Positions 1 to 8,485 of a stretch of 33,344 bases of DNA are shown piece after piece. A program made the translations under genes and the position numbers. How positions within the stretch are numbered: position 1 is the stretch's first letter; every line of letters begins with the position of its first letter. The stretch is taken from positions 1-33,344 of the forward strand of contig QQUN01000024.1 of assembly GCA_008501585.1 (NCBI GenBank). Reading direction: 5' to 3'. Source of the DNA: Pseudomonadota bacterium (lineage in GTDB: Bacteria > Pseudomonadota > Gammaproteobacteria > Burkholderiales > Rhodocyclaceae). Below the pieces are notes generated by a model. The model worked only from the letters and a program-made list of their open reading frames with translations. It ran no database searches and was not told where the DNA came from.

Positions 1-127
1 AGCGACCAGCGCACTGCATGGTTGCCAGCGTTCCTGGCCTACTACAATGCCCGACGGCCTCACTCCGCTCTTGGATACCAGCCTCCAGCTTCCCGAATCC
101 CCGGGAACAACCTATTGCAACTCAACA
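1..127 (+). mobile_element. Right end of an IS481-family insertion sequence
   Basis: The element appears to end at 127. Read inward from 127 on the minus strand the end is TGTTGAGTTGCAATAGGTTG, which starts with the TGT typical of IS481-family ends and shares the core CAATAGGTTG with the IS481 terminal repeat as I remember it. The next six bases, CCTAGG (128-133), fit the NCTAGN target preferred by IS481. The left end is outside the window. Confidence 0.75.
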
Positions 128-132
128 CCTAG
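1..132 (+). CDS. IS481-family transposase, C-terminal fragment (5' end outside window)
   Basis: Frame 1 is open from the first base and ends at TAG (130-132). It encodes the typical C-terminus of an rve-type DDE transposase: the stretch WLPAFLAYYNARRPHSALGY, then a short tail QPPASRIPGNNLLQLNT. The motif YNxxRPHxALG is characteristic of IS481 and IS3-type integrase cores and lies just after the catalytic Glu, which is outside the window. Only 43 residues are visible. The last codons lie inside the terminal inverted repeat, and the stop codon itself comes from the target DNA next to the element. Whether the transposase is intact cannot be judged from this piece. Confidence 0.85.
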   Translation, partial: SDQRTAWLPAFLAYYNARRPHSALGYQPPASRIPGNNLLQLNT

Positions 133-133
133 G
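128..133. repeat. Probable IS481 target site / one copy of the target duplication (CCTAGG)
   Basis: CCTAGG directly abuts the inferred IS end and matches the IS481 target NCTAGN. The second copy would lie beyond the left end of the element, outside the window. CTAG is self-complementary, so it supplies TAG on both strands: the transposase stop at 130-132 and the AsmA stop at 129-131. Confidence 0.6.
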
Positions 134-2201
134 GCACGGCAGCCGCCGCGCCGGCCGCCGGCCGCCACTGCGGTGCCGACAGGGTGCCGGCCAGTTCTAA
201 CGGCACCGTCTTGCCGCGCAGCGTGCGGAAGACCCGTGCGCGCATGCCCTTGGGCGCCTCCGCCAGTTCGGCGTGCAGCGCCAGCGCCAGCGCGCCGTCG
301 GCCAGGCTGACACGCCCGGCCCCGCTCAGCTGCACCCAGTCGCTGCGGATCGACAGCGCCTCGACCTGCGCCACCCCGCCAGCGAGCTGCACGGCGGCGC
401 TGGCGCGGCGGATGCTCAGGTCGGGCGAGGCGTCAGCCGCCGGCCAGGCCGCGGCCAGTGCCGCATCCTGTGCGCGCCAGGCCCCCAGAACATCCATGCC
501 CTGCCAGTGTCCGCCGTTGAGCACCAGCTGCGCCGTGCCCGTCGCGGTTGGCCACGGGTCGTGCGCACGCGCATCGAAACGCAGGCGCACATCACCATCG
601 AGCGCCCCGTCCAGCCCCGGCAGCGCCGCAGCCGCCGCCGGCCAGTGCTCGATCGGCAGTGCGGTCAGCTTCGCCTGCAACTCGCCCGCACCGGCGCCGT
701 CATGCGACACCGAGCCCGACACCCGGCCGGTCGCCACCGCCCCGTCCAGCGGGCCGACACGCAGCGACTGGCCGTCGCTGGCCATGGGCAGCACCAGGGA
801 CTCGACCGCCACGCCACCCACCTCGAGCCGGTCGGCGCGCACCCGCCCGGCGAAGGCCGGCAACGACGCGGCCTGCCACAGGCCGAGCAGCTCGGCGCGG
901 TAGCCGGCCAGCGACAACTGCGGCGTGTGCAGGTCGAACTGCAGCGGCGGCGTCTGTTCGGGGGCGATGCGCACGGCGCCGGCCAATCGGTGCGCACCGT
1001 CGTTGAAGGCCAGCTCGGCATCGAGCGCGCCGGCCAGCGGCTGCCAGGCGAGCTGCCCGGTCAGTTGCAGCCGACGCGCCGGGCCGGCGTCGGCGCTGGG
1101 CCAGCCAAAGCTGGCATCGAGCCCGTTGAGCTGCAGTTGCGCCGTCTCGCCACGCCACAGCGGCACGGCCTGCACGGCCACCGCATGGCTGCGGCCGTCA
1201 CGGCGCAGGTTGCCCTCCACCGACAGGCTGTCGGCCTGCCAGCCCTCGGCGTCGGGCCGCAGGTTGGCCACCCGCGCCGCCAGCGCGCCGCCACGCGCAC
1301 CGTCGCGCTTGAAGCTGGCCGCGGCCTGGGGCAGGTGCAGCCCATCCTGCCATTGCCAGGCTGCGGCGTCGGCCGTGATCTCGCTGGTGCCGGCGCGCCC
1401 CTTGCCGGTCATCTGCAGTGCCAGCTCGCGGCCCTGCCAGCGGCCATCGGCATCGGCCACCACGCCGCCCGAGCTGATCGCCAGGCTGACCTGCTGATAG
1501 CCGCCAGCCTCGCCGGTGAAATCCAGCCCCGCGGCATTGAGGCTCACCACGCCCGCGCGGTCGATGTCGAAGCCGGTGGTCATGCGGAAGCGCCCGGCTG
1601 CGTGCGCTGCACCGACCACGGTGGCGGCGCCCTCCACCCCCAGCGCGCCGCGCACATTGTTGCCGACCGGCCCGACAAAGGCGGTCAGCCGCGACAGCTG
1701 CAGCGTGGTGCCGTGGATGGGGTCGACAATTTCCAGCGCTCCGTCGGTGACGGTCACCCGTCGCACATTGAACGCCACCTTGCGCGCCTTGAGCGTGGCG
1801 GCGTCGCGCAGGCCGTCGAGGGATTCGAGGGTCTTGATGACATCGCGGGTCAGGTACAGGCGCAGGCCGTCGAAGCGGATCTCCTGCACATCGACCTGGC
1901 GCGACAGCAAGGGCAGCAGGCCGACATTGACCCGCACCCGCTGCATCTGCGCGGCCAGCCGGTCGGGGGCGTCGCGCGCCGACAGGCGCACCTGCTGCGC
2001 ATCGAGCGCCAGGCGCGGCCAGAACGAGAGGGTCAGCGGCCCGTCGAAATCCAGCGCGCGGCCGTAGCGCTCGGCCACCGCCTGGCTCAACTCGGCCTTG
2101 ACGCGATCGCTGTCGAAGGTCTCGGCGAGGTACCAGAAGGCCCCCGCCGCCAGCACCAGCAGGCTCAGCGTGACAATGGCGAGGGTTTTGAGCAGGCGCA
2201 T
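129..2201 (-). CDS. AsmA family protein
   Basis: This 690-residue protein is a predicted inner-membrane-anchored AsmA-family protein, a family tied to outer-membrane assembly and lipid homeostasis in the envelope. Residues 1-27 (MRLLKTLAIVTLSLLVLAAG...) form an N-terminal signal anchor. They are followed by the typical AsmA start, with FDSDRVKAELSQAVAERYGR and then FDGPLTLSFWPRLALDAQQVRLS. The rest is a long repetitive beta-rich periplasmic region, and an AsmA C-terminal region with alternating LxLxG strands covers about residues 480-670. E. coli AsmA is about 617 residues, so the length is normal. The ATG at 2201 is the natural start because the hydrophobic segment begins at once. The gene stands alone, and its stop codon lies in the IS481 target site. 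The family is clear; the precise role is not. Confidence 0.85.
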   Translation of the reverse strand: MRLLKTLAIVTLSLLVLAAGAFWYLAETFDSDRVKAELSQAVAERYGRALDFDGPLTLSFWPRLALDAQQVRLSARDAPDRLAAQMQRVRVNVGLLPLLSRQVDVQEIRFDGLRLYLTRDVIKTLESLDGLRDAATLKARKVAFNVRRVTVTDGALEIVDPIHGTTLQLSRLTAFVGPVGNNVRGALGVEGAATVVGAAHAAGRFRMTTGFDIDRAGVVSLNAAGLDFTGEAGGYQQVSLAISSGGVVADADGRWQGRELALQMTGKGRAGTSEITADAAAWQWQDGLHLPQAAASFKRDGARGGALAARVANLRPDAEGWQADSLSVEGNLRRDGRSHAVAVQAVPLWRGETAQLQLNGLDASFGWPSADAGPARRLQLTGQLAWQPLAGALDAELAFNDGAHRLAGAVRIAPEQTPPLQFDLHTPQLSLAGYRAELLGLWQAASLPAFAGRVRADRLEVGGVAVESLVLPMASDGQSLRVGPLDGAVATGRVSGSVSHDGAGAGELQAKLTALPIEHWPAAAAALPGLDGALDGDVRLRFDARAHDPWPTATGTAQLVLNGGHWQGMDVLGAWRAQDAALAAAWPAADASPDLSIRRASAAVQLAGGVAQVEALSIRSDWVQLSGAGRVSLADGALALALHAELAEAPKGMRARVFRTLRGKTVPLELAGTLSAPQWRPAAGAAAAVP

Positions 2202-2278
2202 GTCCGATCCAGACGGGATAGCTTGGGCACCCCGTCATCTTAGCGCCAATACGGACGCCGCGTCGGGCCGATCCGGCC

Positions 2279-2809
2279 TCAGCCGCCCGCGCGCGGCGGG
2301 GCGTGTCGCAGCAGGTAGTCGGCGACCAGGCCGTTGACCGTGCCGAACACCACGGCGGCCAGCGCGAACACCGGCACCAGGTAGAAGATGCCGTCATGCG
2401 GCACCAGCCACAGCCGGGCAATCAGGATCTGCCCGGCAAAATGCCCGAAGGCCGCGAGCACGCTGTGGCTGACCGGCCCGAACCAGCGCGCCGGCAGATG
2501 CCGCGCCAGCGCCAGCACGGCGAGGCTGATCACGGCGCCGCTGAGGCTGAGGAAGAAGCCCGGCGCCAGGAACTGGCCGAGCACCAGCGAAGCGGCGAAC
2601 ACCCGCAGCAAGGCCACCCAGGCGGCCTCGCGCCAGCCCCAGCGCGCCAGCACCACCAGGGTGATGATGTTGCCCAGCCCCGGCTTGACGCCCGGCAGCG
2701 GCAGCGGAATGGCGGCCTCGGCCACCGACAGCGCGATCGCCGCCGCGGCATAGCGGGCGATGCGCACATCGGCGTCGGTGACCGGCAGCTCAGTAGTTGA
2801 GCGTGTCAT
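2279..2809 (-). CDS. Gx transporter family (heptaprenyl diphosphate synthase component I-like) membrane protein
   Basis: A 176-residue polytopic membrane protein with about five hydrophobic segments. The motif PLPGVKPGLGNIITLVVLARWG (about residues 36-57) is the signature of the Hpre_diP_synt_I / Gx family, which resembles ECF-type substrate-binding components. The name comes from an association in Gram-positives; here a small-molecule or redox-related transport role is more likely. The ATG at 2809 ([15 protein letters not shown]) was chosen because a longer reading has a low-quality, basic, out-of-character N-terminus. The gene overlaps the end of the NusG-domain-II gene by 20 bp, so translation is probably coupled. 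This pair often accompanies ApbE-type flavin transferases in proteobacteria, but none is visible here. Confidence 0.7.
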   Translation of the reverse strand: MTRSTTELPVTDADVRIARYAAAAIALSVAEAAIPLPLPGVKPGLGNIITLVVLARWGWREAAWVALLRVFAASLVLGQFLAPGFFLSLSGAVISLAVLALARHLPARWFGPVSHSVLAAFGHFAGQILIARLWLVPHDGIFYLVPVFALAAVVFGTVNGLVADYLLRHAPPRAGG

Positions 2810-3179
2810 AGGTGCTGGTGTCGCCGAGCAGGCGCAGGCTGACCTCGTTGGGCGCACAGATGGCGACGGCGCCGGCACGGGTCAGCCAGCCCTGCAGCAC
2901 ACAGTACTGGCGCGGGCCGGGGTCGCTGTAAACACGGGCGCGGCCGGGTTCGATGTGCACCTCGGTGCGCCCCAGCGGGCCGTCGACATTCAGCTTGGCC
3001 GGCTGGTCGAGGCTCAGCCGCGCCACCACCTTGCCGCCGGCGCGCACTTCGGCCCAGCGCGCCACGCCGCCCTGCCAGAACACCAGCGCAAAGAGTACAC
3101 AGGCCAGCAGCCCGCCGCCCACCACCAGCGCATCGCCCGGCCGGAAGCCGGCGCGCCATTCATGCCAGGCGAGCTTCAT
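2790..3179 (-). CDS. NusG domain II-containing protein
   Basis: A 129-residue protein with an N-terminal membrane segment (about residues 12-32, [21 protein letters not shown]). It is followed by a compact beta-domain ([18 protein letters not shown], then [21 protein letters not shown], then NEVSL). This matches the NusG_II family of single-pass proteins whose domain resembles NusG domain II, with no known transcription role. The two cysteines in YCVLQGW and [10 protein letters not shown] are typical of the family. The ATG at 3179 overlaps the rapZ stop as ATGA, which fixes this start and implies translational coupling. The function is unknown; the constant pairing with the next gene suggests the two work together. 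Confidence 0.75.
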   Translation of the reverse strand: MKLAWHEWRAGFRPGDALVVGGGLLACVLFALVFWQGGVARWAEVRAGGKVVARLSLDQPAKLNVDGPLGRTEVHIEPGRARVYSDPGPRQYCVLQGWLTRAGAVAICAPNEVSLRLLGDTSTYDTLNY

Positions 3180-4045
3180 GTGTGGCCGTGGCCATCCCGC
3201 GCGCGTCGCGCCGAGGCCCGGTGGCGGACCATGACGCGCACATTGTCGGCAAAGGCGCTGGCCAGCCATTCGGCGAAGTACACCGAGCGGTGCTGGCCGC
3301 CGGTACAGCCGATGGCCACGGTCAGGTAGCTGCGGTTGTCGCGGATGTAGGCCGGCAGCCAGTTGGCGACGAAGGTGCGGATGTCCTCGGCCATGCGGCC
3401 GACCTCGGGGATGCGTTCGAGGAAGTCGATCACCGGCTGGTCCTTGCCGGTCAGCGGGCGCAGCTTGGGGTCGTAGTGCGGGTTGGGCAGGCAGCGCACA
3501 TCGAACACCAGGTCGGCATCGACCGGGATGCCGTACTTGAAGCCGAAGGACTGGAACAGCAGGGTGAGCCCGGCGGTGGCCTCGAGCTTCATGAAGTCCT
3601 TGACCCAGGCGCGCAGGGTGTTGGCCTGGGTGTCGCTGGTGTCCATGCGGTAACCGAGGCGGGCGATCGGGTCGAGCGCCTCGCGTTCGCGCGCGATGGC
3701 CTCGGCGAGGGTGACGTTTTCCTCTGCCAGCGGGTGGCGGCGGCGGGTTTCGGAGAAACGGGCGATGAGCGTGTCGTCGCGGGCGTCGAGGAAGATGAAG
3801 CGCACATCGTCGATCATGCCGCGCAGCCGCTCGACCTCGCCCGGCAAGGCGGCAATCGAGGCGCCGGAGCGCACGTCCACCGCCACCGCCACCCGCTGGT
3901 AACCACTGCTGCGCAGGTTGGAGACCAGTTGCGGCAGCAGCGTGGCGGGCAGGTTGTCGACCACGTAGTAGCCGGCGTCTTCCAGCACGTTGAGGGCGAT
4001 ACTCTTGCCCGACCCGGACAAGCCGCTGATGAGAACGATCTGCAT
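3176..4045 (-). CDS. rapZ: RNase adapter protein RapZ
   Basis: A 289-residue protein matching the RapZ/YvcJ family. Residues 8-15 are a Walker A loop (GLSGSGKS), followed by [21 protein letters not shown]. The C-terminal half carries [17 protein letters not shown], the conserved motif of the RapZ amino-sugar-sensing domain. In E. coli RapZ binds glucosamine-6-phosphate and guides RNase E to the sRNA GlmZ, controlling glmS; in other bacteria the role is less clear. The ATG at 4045 gives the standard start [15 protein letters not shown]. The C-terminus ([11 protein letters not shown]) runs slightly past the usual end. In many betaproteobacteria rapZ follows hprK and ptsN; here it heads its own operon with the NusG-domain-II and Gx genes, divergent from a TRAP transporter. 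Confidence 0.93.
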   Translation of the reverse strand: MQIVLISGLSGSGKSIALNVLEDAGYYVVDNLPATLLPQLVSNLRSSGYQRVAVAVDVRSGASIAALPGEVERLRGMIDDVRFIFLDARDDTLIARFSETRRRHPLAEENVTLAEAIAREREALDPIARLGYRMDTSDTQANTLRAWVKDFMKLEATAGLTLLFQSFGFKYGIPVDADLVFDVRCLPNPHYDPKLRPLTGKDQPVIDFLERIPEVGRMAEDIRTFVANWLPAYIRDNRSYLTVAIGCTGGQHRSVYFAEWLASAFADNVRVMVRHRASARRARDGHGHT

Positions 4046-4073
4046 GGCCAGGCTCGTAACAGAATGCGTCGAG

Positions 4074-4101
4074 TGTATAGCGAACGGCCGAGCGATGACA
4101 C
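4074..4101 (-). promoter_or_regulatory. Possible sigma-70 promoter for the rapZ operon
   Basis: On the minus strand a -10-like TATACA (4079-4074) lies 16 bp downstream of a -35-like GTGTCA (4101-4096). Transcription would start near 4067, giving a leader of about 20 nt before the rapZ ATG at 4045. The -35 match is weak, so this is tentative. Confidence 0.35.
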
Positions 4102-4330
4102 CCACCCGCCCGCCAGGCCGCGACAGCGGGTCACATTAGGGAAAACCGACGCAGACAAATCGCATGCACGTTCTAATCTAAAAAGGTTGATGCTGCGAAC
4201 ACCCCGAGATGGGCTGCGGCCCACCCCGGCGCGTTCGATCAACCCCCGGCTGCGGCGACCCTCGCCAAGGCCGCCGGGCGGGCGCAGGCACGGCGCGTCC
4301 GGTCTCGTGACAGACCTGGAGGAGACCTTT

Positions 4331-5479
4331 GTGAAAAAACAAGACCAGTCCCTGGCATCACGGCAATCCACATCCACCACCGACGGCGCGCCCGCACGGC
4401 GCCATTTCCTCAAATCTGCCGCCGCAGGCGGCGCGCTGATCGCCGGCGCACCGTTCATCAGCAATGCCCAGGCGGCCAAGGGCAAGACCTGGAAAGTGCA
4501 ATCGACCTGGGACGCCGGCACCACCGGCTATGCCCTGTTCGAGGCATGGTGCAACGGCTTCCAGGAGGCCACCGGCGGCGAGCTGAGCATCAAGCCCTTC
4601 GGCGCCAAGGCGGTGGCGGCCGACAACAACGCGCTGTTCGAGTCGGTGCAGACCGGCGTGCTCGACGGCATGAACCCCTTCACCCTGTACTGGGCGGGCA
4701 AGATGCCGGCCAGCGTGTTCCTGTCGTCCTACCCGGTGGGGCCGGACCAGCCAGCGCAGTGGGACACCATGTTCTACGGCCTCGGCCTGCTCGAGAAGGT
4801 GCGCGAGATCTACGCCAAGTTCGGGCTGGTGTATGTCGGCCCGATCCAGCATGACGCCAACATCATCCACTCCAAGAAGCCGGTCACCAGCGTGGCGGAC
4901 TTCCAGGGCCTCAAGCTGCGTGTGCCCGGTGGCATGGTGTCGGAGGTGTTCCAGGCCTTTGGCGCCAGCACGGTGAGCCTGCCGGGCTCGGACATTTTCC
5001 CGGCGCTGGAAAAAGGCACCATCGACGCGGCGGACTATGTCGGCCCGGCGGTGAACTGGGACCTGGGCTTTGCGCAGGTGACCAAGTACATCCTGTTCGG
5101 CCCGCCGGGGCTGATGTCGGTGTACCAGCCGGTCGACCTGATGGACTTCACCGTCAACATGCGCGCCTGGAAGAGCCTGTCGCCACTGATGCAGCAAATG
5201 GTGGAAGACCGGGTGAAGACCTATTCGGTGCAACACTTCGTGTCGATCCAGAAGCGCAACGTCGAGGCGCTCGCCAAGTTCGAGAAGGCCGGCAGCGAAA
5301 TCAACCGCATGAGCCAGGCCGACCTCGAAGCCTTCCGCAAGGCCGCCATCCCGATCTGGTTCAAGTGGGCCAAGAAGGACCAGGCCGCGGCCGAGGTGTT
5401 CAAGATGCAGCTCGACTACATGATGAACCCCATCATGGGCTACGTCTCGGCGGCCGACATCAAGGGCCAGAGCCTCTAA
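4331..5479 (+). CDS. dctP: TRAP transporter substrate-binding protein (DctP family, FcbT1/TakP-like)
   Basis: A 382-residue periplasmic binding protein of a tripartite ATP-independent transporter. The GTG at 4331 was chosen because GGAGGAGA lies just upstream and it gives the full leader. Residues 23-28 (RRHFLK), before a hydrophobic stretch AAAGGALIAGA, form a twin-arginine signal, with cleavage likely after AQA near residue 48. Internal motifs include GLKLRVPGGM (the substrate-carboxylate arginine region) and DIFPALEKGTIDAADYVGPA. These place it in the DctP subgroup used for 2-oxo acids, mannitol and chloroaromatic acids. It is the first gene of a dctPQM operon. The exact substrate cannot be read from sequence; an organic monocarboxylate or 2-keto acid is likely. 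Confidence 0.88.
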   Translation: MKKQDQSLASRQSTSTTDGAPARRHFLKSAAAGGALIAGAPFISNAQAAKGKTWKVQSTWDAGTTGYALFEAWCNGFQEATGGELSIKPFGAKAVAADNNALFESVQTGVLDGMNPFTLYWAGKMPASVFLSSYPVGPDQPAQWDTMFYGLGLLEKVREIYAKFGLVYVGPIQHDANIIHSKKPVTSVADFQGLKLRVPGGMVSEVFQAFGASTVSLPGSDIFPALEKGTIDAADYVGPAVNWDLGFAQVTKYILFGPPGLMSVYQPVDLMDFTVNMRAWKSLSPLMQQMVEDRVKTYSVQHFVSIQKRNVEALAKFEKAGSEINRMSQADLEAFRKAAIPIWFKWAKKDQAAAEVFKMQLDYMMNPIMGYVSAADIKGQSL

Positions 5480-5563
5480 CCGCCATCCAGCAAGAACCGC
5501 CGCACCGCCCGGCACGACCGGCGCGGTGCGGCGTGCGCGCGCAGCCCCGAGGAGATGAGCCCC

Positions 5564-6253
5564 ATGAACACGGAACCCGATTTCGGCTTCGTCCTGCCCC
5601 ACATGGTGTACTGGGGCTGGCTGGCCATCATGCCGCTGATCCTGATCATCTGGAGCCGCTGGCAGGAACGCCGGCAGCCGCCCACCCCCACGCCGGACGA
5701 AGAACTGGCCGCCCATCTGCTGGCCGAAGAAGACCCCGCCCTGCACGTGGAAAACGGGCTGACCCGCCTGCTCGACACCCTCAGCACCTGGTCGGGCATC
5801 TTCGTCGCGTTCTGGACGGTCAATGCCGTGGTCGCCTATTTCTACGAGGTGATCATGCGCTATGTGTTCAACCAGCCGACCATCTGGGTGCATGAGTCAT
5901 GCTTTCTGCTCTTCGGCATGCAATACCTGCTCGCCGGCGCCTACACGCTGCTCACCGGCGGCCATGTGCGGGTCGACGTGCTGTACATCAAGCTGCCGCC
6001 GCGCGGCCGGGTGGGCATGGACATCTTCACCTCGGTGTTCTTCTTCATCTTCGCCATCGCCCTGCTCGGCACCTCCTGGGGCTTCTTCATGTCGTCCTAC
6101 GGCATGGGCGAGACCACGGTGGAAACCTGGGGCGTCCAGTACTGGCCGGTCAAGGGCATGATGGTGCTCGGCGCCGTCCTGCTGCTGCTGGCCGGCATCT
6201 CCAAGCTGGCCAAGGACATTGTGCTGTTCCACCGCATGGGCCAGGAGGGCTGA
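5564..6253 (+). CDS. dctQ: TRAP transporter small permease (DctQ family)
   Basis: A 229-residue integral membrane protein, the small permease subunit of the TRAP system. GAGGAG at 5549-5554 is 9 nt upstream of the ATG at 5564, which favours this start over an in-frame ATG at 5555 that would touch the ribosome-binding site. Besides the usual four DctQ helices (in the region TWSGIFVAFWTVNAVVAYFYEVIMRYVFNQP to the C-terminus), there is an extra N-terminal hydrophobic segment (MVYWGWLAIMPLILIIW) and a charged loop. This architecture is seen with FcbT1/TakP-type partners. It sits between dctP and dctM, 3 nt before dctM, so the three are surely co-transcribed. Confidence 0.88.
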   Translation: MNTEPDFGFVLPHMVYWGWLAIMPLILIIWSRWQERRQPPTPTPDEELAAHLLAEEDPALHVENGLTRLLDTLSTWSGIFVAFWTVNAVVAYFYEVIMRYVFNQPTIWVHESCFLLFGMQYLLAGAYTLLTGGHVRVDVLYIKLPPRGRVGMDIFTSVFFFIFAIALLGTSWGFFMSSYGMGETTVETWGVQYWPVKGMMVLGAVLLLLAGISKLAKDIVLFHRMGQEG

Positions 6254-6256
6254 GCC

Positions 6257-7777
6257 ATGACATCTGCCACTGCCTCGCTCAGCGGCCGCCTCGGCACCGC
6301 CGCCCTCATCCTCGCCACCGGCGCCGCGCTGTTCATCTTCGGCGTCGAGCTGATCAACGTGCTGTTCTACGACCCCTGGGGCGACGAGCGCTTCCTGTTC
6401 ACCACCGCTGGCCTGCTCGAAGACGTGGAGATCAAGGAGCTCACCTACATCATGTTCGGCTCCCTGCTGGTGCTGCTCATGCTCGGCCTGCCGCTGGCCT
6501 TCGTGACCGGCGGGCTGGGGGTGGTGTTCATCTACCTCATCGGTGGCCAGGTGATGGTCAACATCATCCCCTCGCGCATCTTCCCGATGATGACCAACTC
6601 CGACCTGGCCGCCATTCCGCTGTTCATCTTCATGGCCTCCATGCTCGAACGCGCGGGGCTGATCGAGGAGATGTTCGACGTCATCTACCAGTGGATGGGC
6701 GGCCTGCGCGGCGGGCTGGCAGCGGCCACCATCATCGCCTCCACCATCCTCGCCGCCATGGTTGGGGTGATCGGCGCCGCCGTGGTGACCATGGGCATCA
6801 TCGCCCTGCCCGCCATGCTCAAGCGCAACTACGACCCGCAGATCGCCATCGGCTCGATCATGGCCGGCGGCACGTTGGGCATCCTGATTCCGCCGTCCAT
6901 CCTCGCCATCCTGTATGCCGTGGTGGCGCAGCAGTCGGTCGGCGAGCTGTATCTGGGCTCGCTGTTGCCGGGCCTGATGCTCTCCGGCCTGTATGTGGCC
7001 TATGTGCTGCTGCGCACCTGGCTACGCCCCGAACTCGGCCCCGCCGTGCCGCGCGAGGAGCGCCTCAACCTCGGCCAGAAACTGCGCCTGCTGCTCAAGC
7101 TGGTGGCGCCGGTGATCCTCGTGGTGCTGGTGCTCGGCCTGCTCTTTGCCGGCATCGCCACCCCGGTGGAAGCCGCCGGCATCGGCTCCTTCGGCGCCAT
7201 CATCGTCGCCATCATGCACAAGCGCTTCAACCTCATCGCACTCAAGGAAGCCTCGGTCAGCACCGTCAAGGCCTCGGCCATGGTGCTGTGGATCATCTTC
7301 GGCGCCTCGATCTTCGTCGGCTTCTACATCCTGCAAGGCGGCCAGACCTTCATCAGCGACGCCATCCTCGGCACGGGGCTATCGCCCTACGGCATCCTGT
7401 TCCTGATGATGCTGCTGCTGGTCATCCTCGGCATGTTCCTCGACTGGGTCGGCATCCTGCTGCTCGCCGTGCCCATCTTCGTGCCCATCATCAAGTCACT
7501 CACCTTCGACGGCCTGCTCGGCCTGCCGCCGGTACCCGGCGACAAGGTGGCCCTGTGGTTCGGCGTGATCTACCTGGTCAACATGCAGATGAGCTTCCTC
7601 AGCCCGCCCTTCGGCTACGCCCTGTTCTACATGCGCGGCGTCACCCCCGACTCGATCAGCATGGCCACCATCTTCCGCTCCGCGCTGGTGTTCCTAGCGC
7701 TACAGGTGCTGGGGCTGCTGCTGTGTATTTTGCTGCCGGGGATCGTCACGTATTTGCCGGGGCTGGTGTATGGGTGA
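6257..7777 (+). CDS. dctM: TRAP transporter large permease (DctM family)
   Basis: A 506-residue membrane protein with about 12-13 hydrophobic segments, matching the large transport subunit of TRAP systems. Characteristic stretches are GGLRGGLAAATIIASTILAAMVGVIGAAVVTMG and GGTLGILIPPSILAILYAVVAQQSVGELYLG, the conserved family signature around the substrate and sodium path. The N-terminus is longer than in many DctM proteins: a first helix and a soluble loop (about residues 33-56) precede the core. It uses the sodium gradient to move the substrate delivered by DctP. The gene starts 3 nt after dctQ ends, and a long palindromic repeat follows it within 11 bp. Confidence 0.9.
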   Translation: MTSATASLSGRLGTAALILATGAALFIFGVELINVLFYDPWGDERFLFTTAGLLEDVEIKELTYIMFGSLLVLLMLGLPLAFVTGGLGVVFIYLIGGQVMVNIIPSRIFPMMTNSDLAAIPLFIFMASMLERAGLIEEMFDVIYQWMGGLRGGLAAATIIASTILAAMVGVIGAAVVTMGIIALPAMLKRNYDPQIAIGSIMAGGTLGILIPPSILAILYAVVAQQSVGELYLGSLLPGLMLSGLYVAYVLLRTWLRPELGPAVPREERLNLGQKLRLLLKLVAPVILVVLVLGLLFAGIATPVEAAGIGSFGAIIVAIMHKRFNLIALKEASVSTVKASAMVLWIIFGASIFVGFYILQGGQTFISDAILGTGLSPYGILFLMMLLLVILGMFLDWVGILLLAVPIFVPIIKSLTFDGLLGLPPVPGDKVALWFGVIYLVNMQMSFLSPPFGYALFYMRGVTPDSISMATIFRSALVFLALQVLGLLLCILLPGIVTYLPGLVYG

Positions 7778-7787
7778 TCCGAGGGCC

Positions 7788-7902
7788 GTAGCCCGGATGC
7801 AGGCCGAAGGCCGGAATCCGGGATGGGTGCTTGATCGGCCCTAGCTGCATCTTGCGCGTGCGGCGACTGCTCCCGGATTTCGCTGCGCTGCATCCGGGCT
7901 AC
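7788..7902 (+). repeat. Long palindromic intergenic repeat, copy A (115 bp)
   Basis: The arms GTAGCCCGGATGCAGG (left) and TGCATCCGGGCTAC (right) are inverted. The left arm continues with GCCGAAGGCCGGAATCCGGG and the right arm is preceded by CCCGGATTTCGCTGCGC, so the two arms differ and give the repeat an orientation. A TTGATC lies in the centre. Copies B, C and D are in this window. The repeat lies directly downstream of dctM and could fold into a strong hairpin in transcripts. Confidence 0.9.
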
Positions 7903-7908
7903 GGCGCG

Positions 7909-8445
7909 CTAACTTCTCCTACCAATAGGGATGTAACTGTCGGAGAACTTTTTCCTCTCTAGAAATTTCGGAACGTCATGCAGCGTAAGCATGTCTCGCG
8001 CGTGGTAGCGCTCCAAAGCCGTCCGGAGTTCCGCAATTTCCTTGTAGCGTATTTTTCCAAACTCCACTAAGCCGCTGTCACTGCCGCCATCGCTAAAAAC
8101 CAACCGATTGAATTCACGAATTTTATCCGACAGATCTTCGCTCAACCACAGAGAGCTAGAGGTCACCACAAAGATCAGCTTATAGACCTCCTCGTGATCG
8201 TCGTCTTTGGAAAACAGCATGTGGTGAGGCCTCATGTCATCGCCCAAAACGGCAGTCTTGAGCATAACGATCAATCGCTCTACCGCATCGTAGGCCTCAA
8301 TTCGTCGCTCAAGTACTAATTTGAAGTACTCGTTTCGATATTGATTTTGGCCTGCGCGAAGCGAAAACCAGCCCGCGACTAAGGCGCTAACTACCGCAGA
8401 AAGCAGAGCACTGGACAGTACAGAGAGCCACAATTGATTCGTCAT
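7909..8445 (-). CDS. Hypothetical membrane-anchored protein, low GC, between two repeats
   Basis: A 178-residue protein that I do not recognise. Residues about 5-28 form one N-terminal transmembrane segment (LWLSVLSSALLSAVVSALVAGWF). A mostly helical, charged cytoplasmic domain follows, with RNEYFKLVLERRIEAYDAVERLI (probably helical or coiled coil) and later DLSDKIREFNRLVF and KEIAELRTALERYHARD. Such single-pass helical proteins turn up as stand-alone accessory genes, but no function can be assigned. Base and codon use is clearly more AT-rich than the neighbours (AAA, TTT, ATA and similar codons are frequent), which suggests transfer. Repeat A ends 6 bp from its stop and repeat B begins about 40 bp before its start. 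The ATG at 8445 lacks a strong ribosome-binding site. Confidence 0.65.
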   Translation of the reverse strand: MTNQLWLSVLSSALLSAVVSALVAGWFSLRAGQNQYRNEYFKLVLERRIEAYDAVERLIVMLKTAVLGDDMRPHHMLFSKDDDHEEVYKLIFVVTSSSLWLSEDLSDKIREFNRLVFSDGGSDSGLVEFGKIRYKEIAELRTALERYHARDMLTLHDVPKFLERKKFSDSYIPIGRRS

Positions 8446-8485
8446 AATGATTGGCTTCTACCCACGATGGAAATACGACGCAAGT

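Noticed and set aside
273-2243. Long open frame on the plus strand opposite the AsmA-like gene
   Set aside because: It is an antisense frame of a high-GC gene, rich in Arg, Gln, Ala and Gly with no recognisable motif, while the minus strand encodes a clear AsmA protein.
8446-8485. Possible promoter for the orphan gene
   Set aside because: No convincing -35/-10 pair was found in this short stretch.
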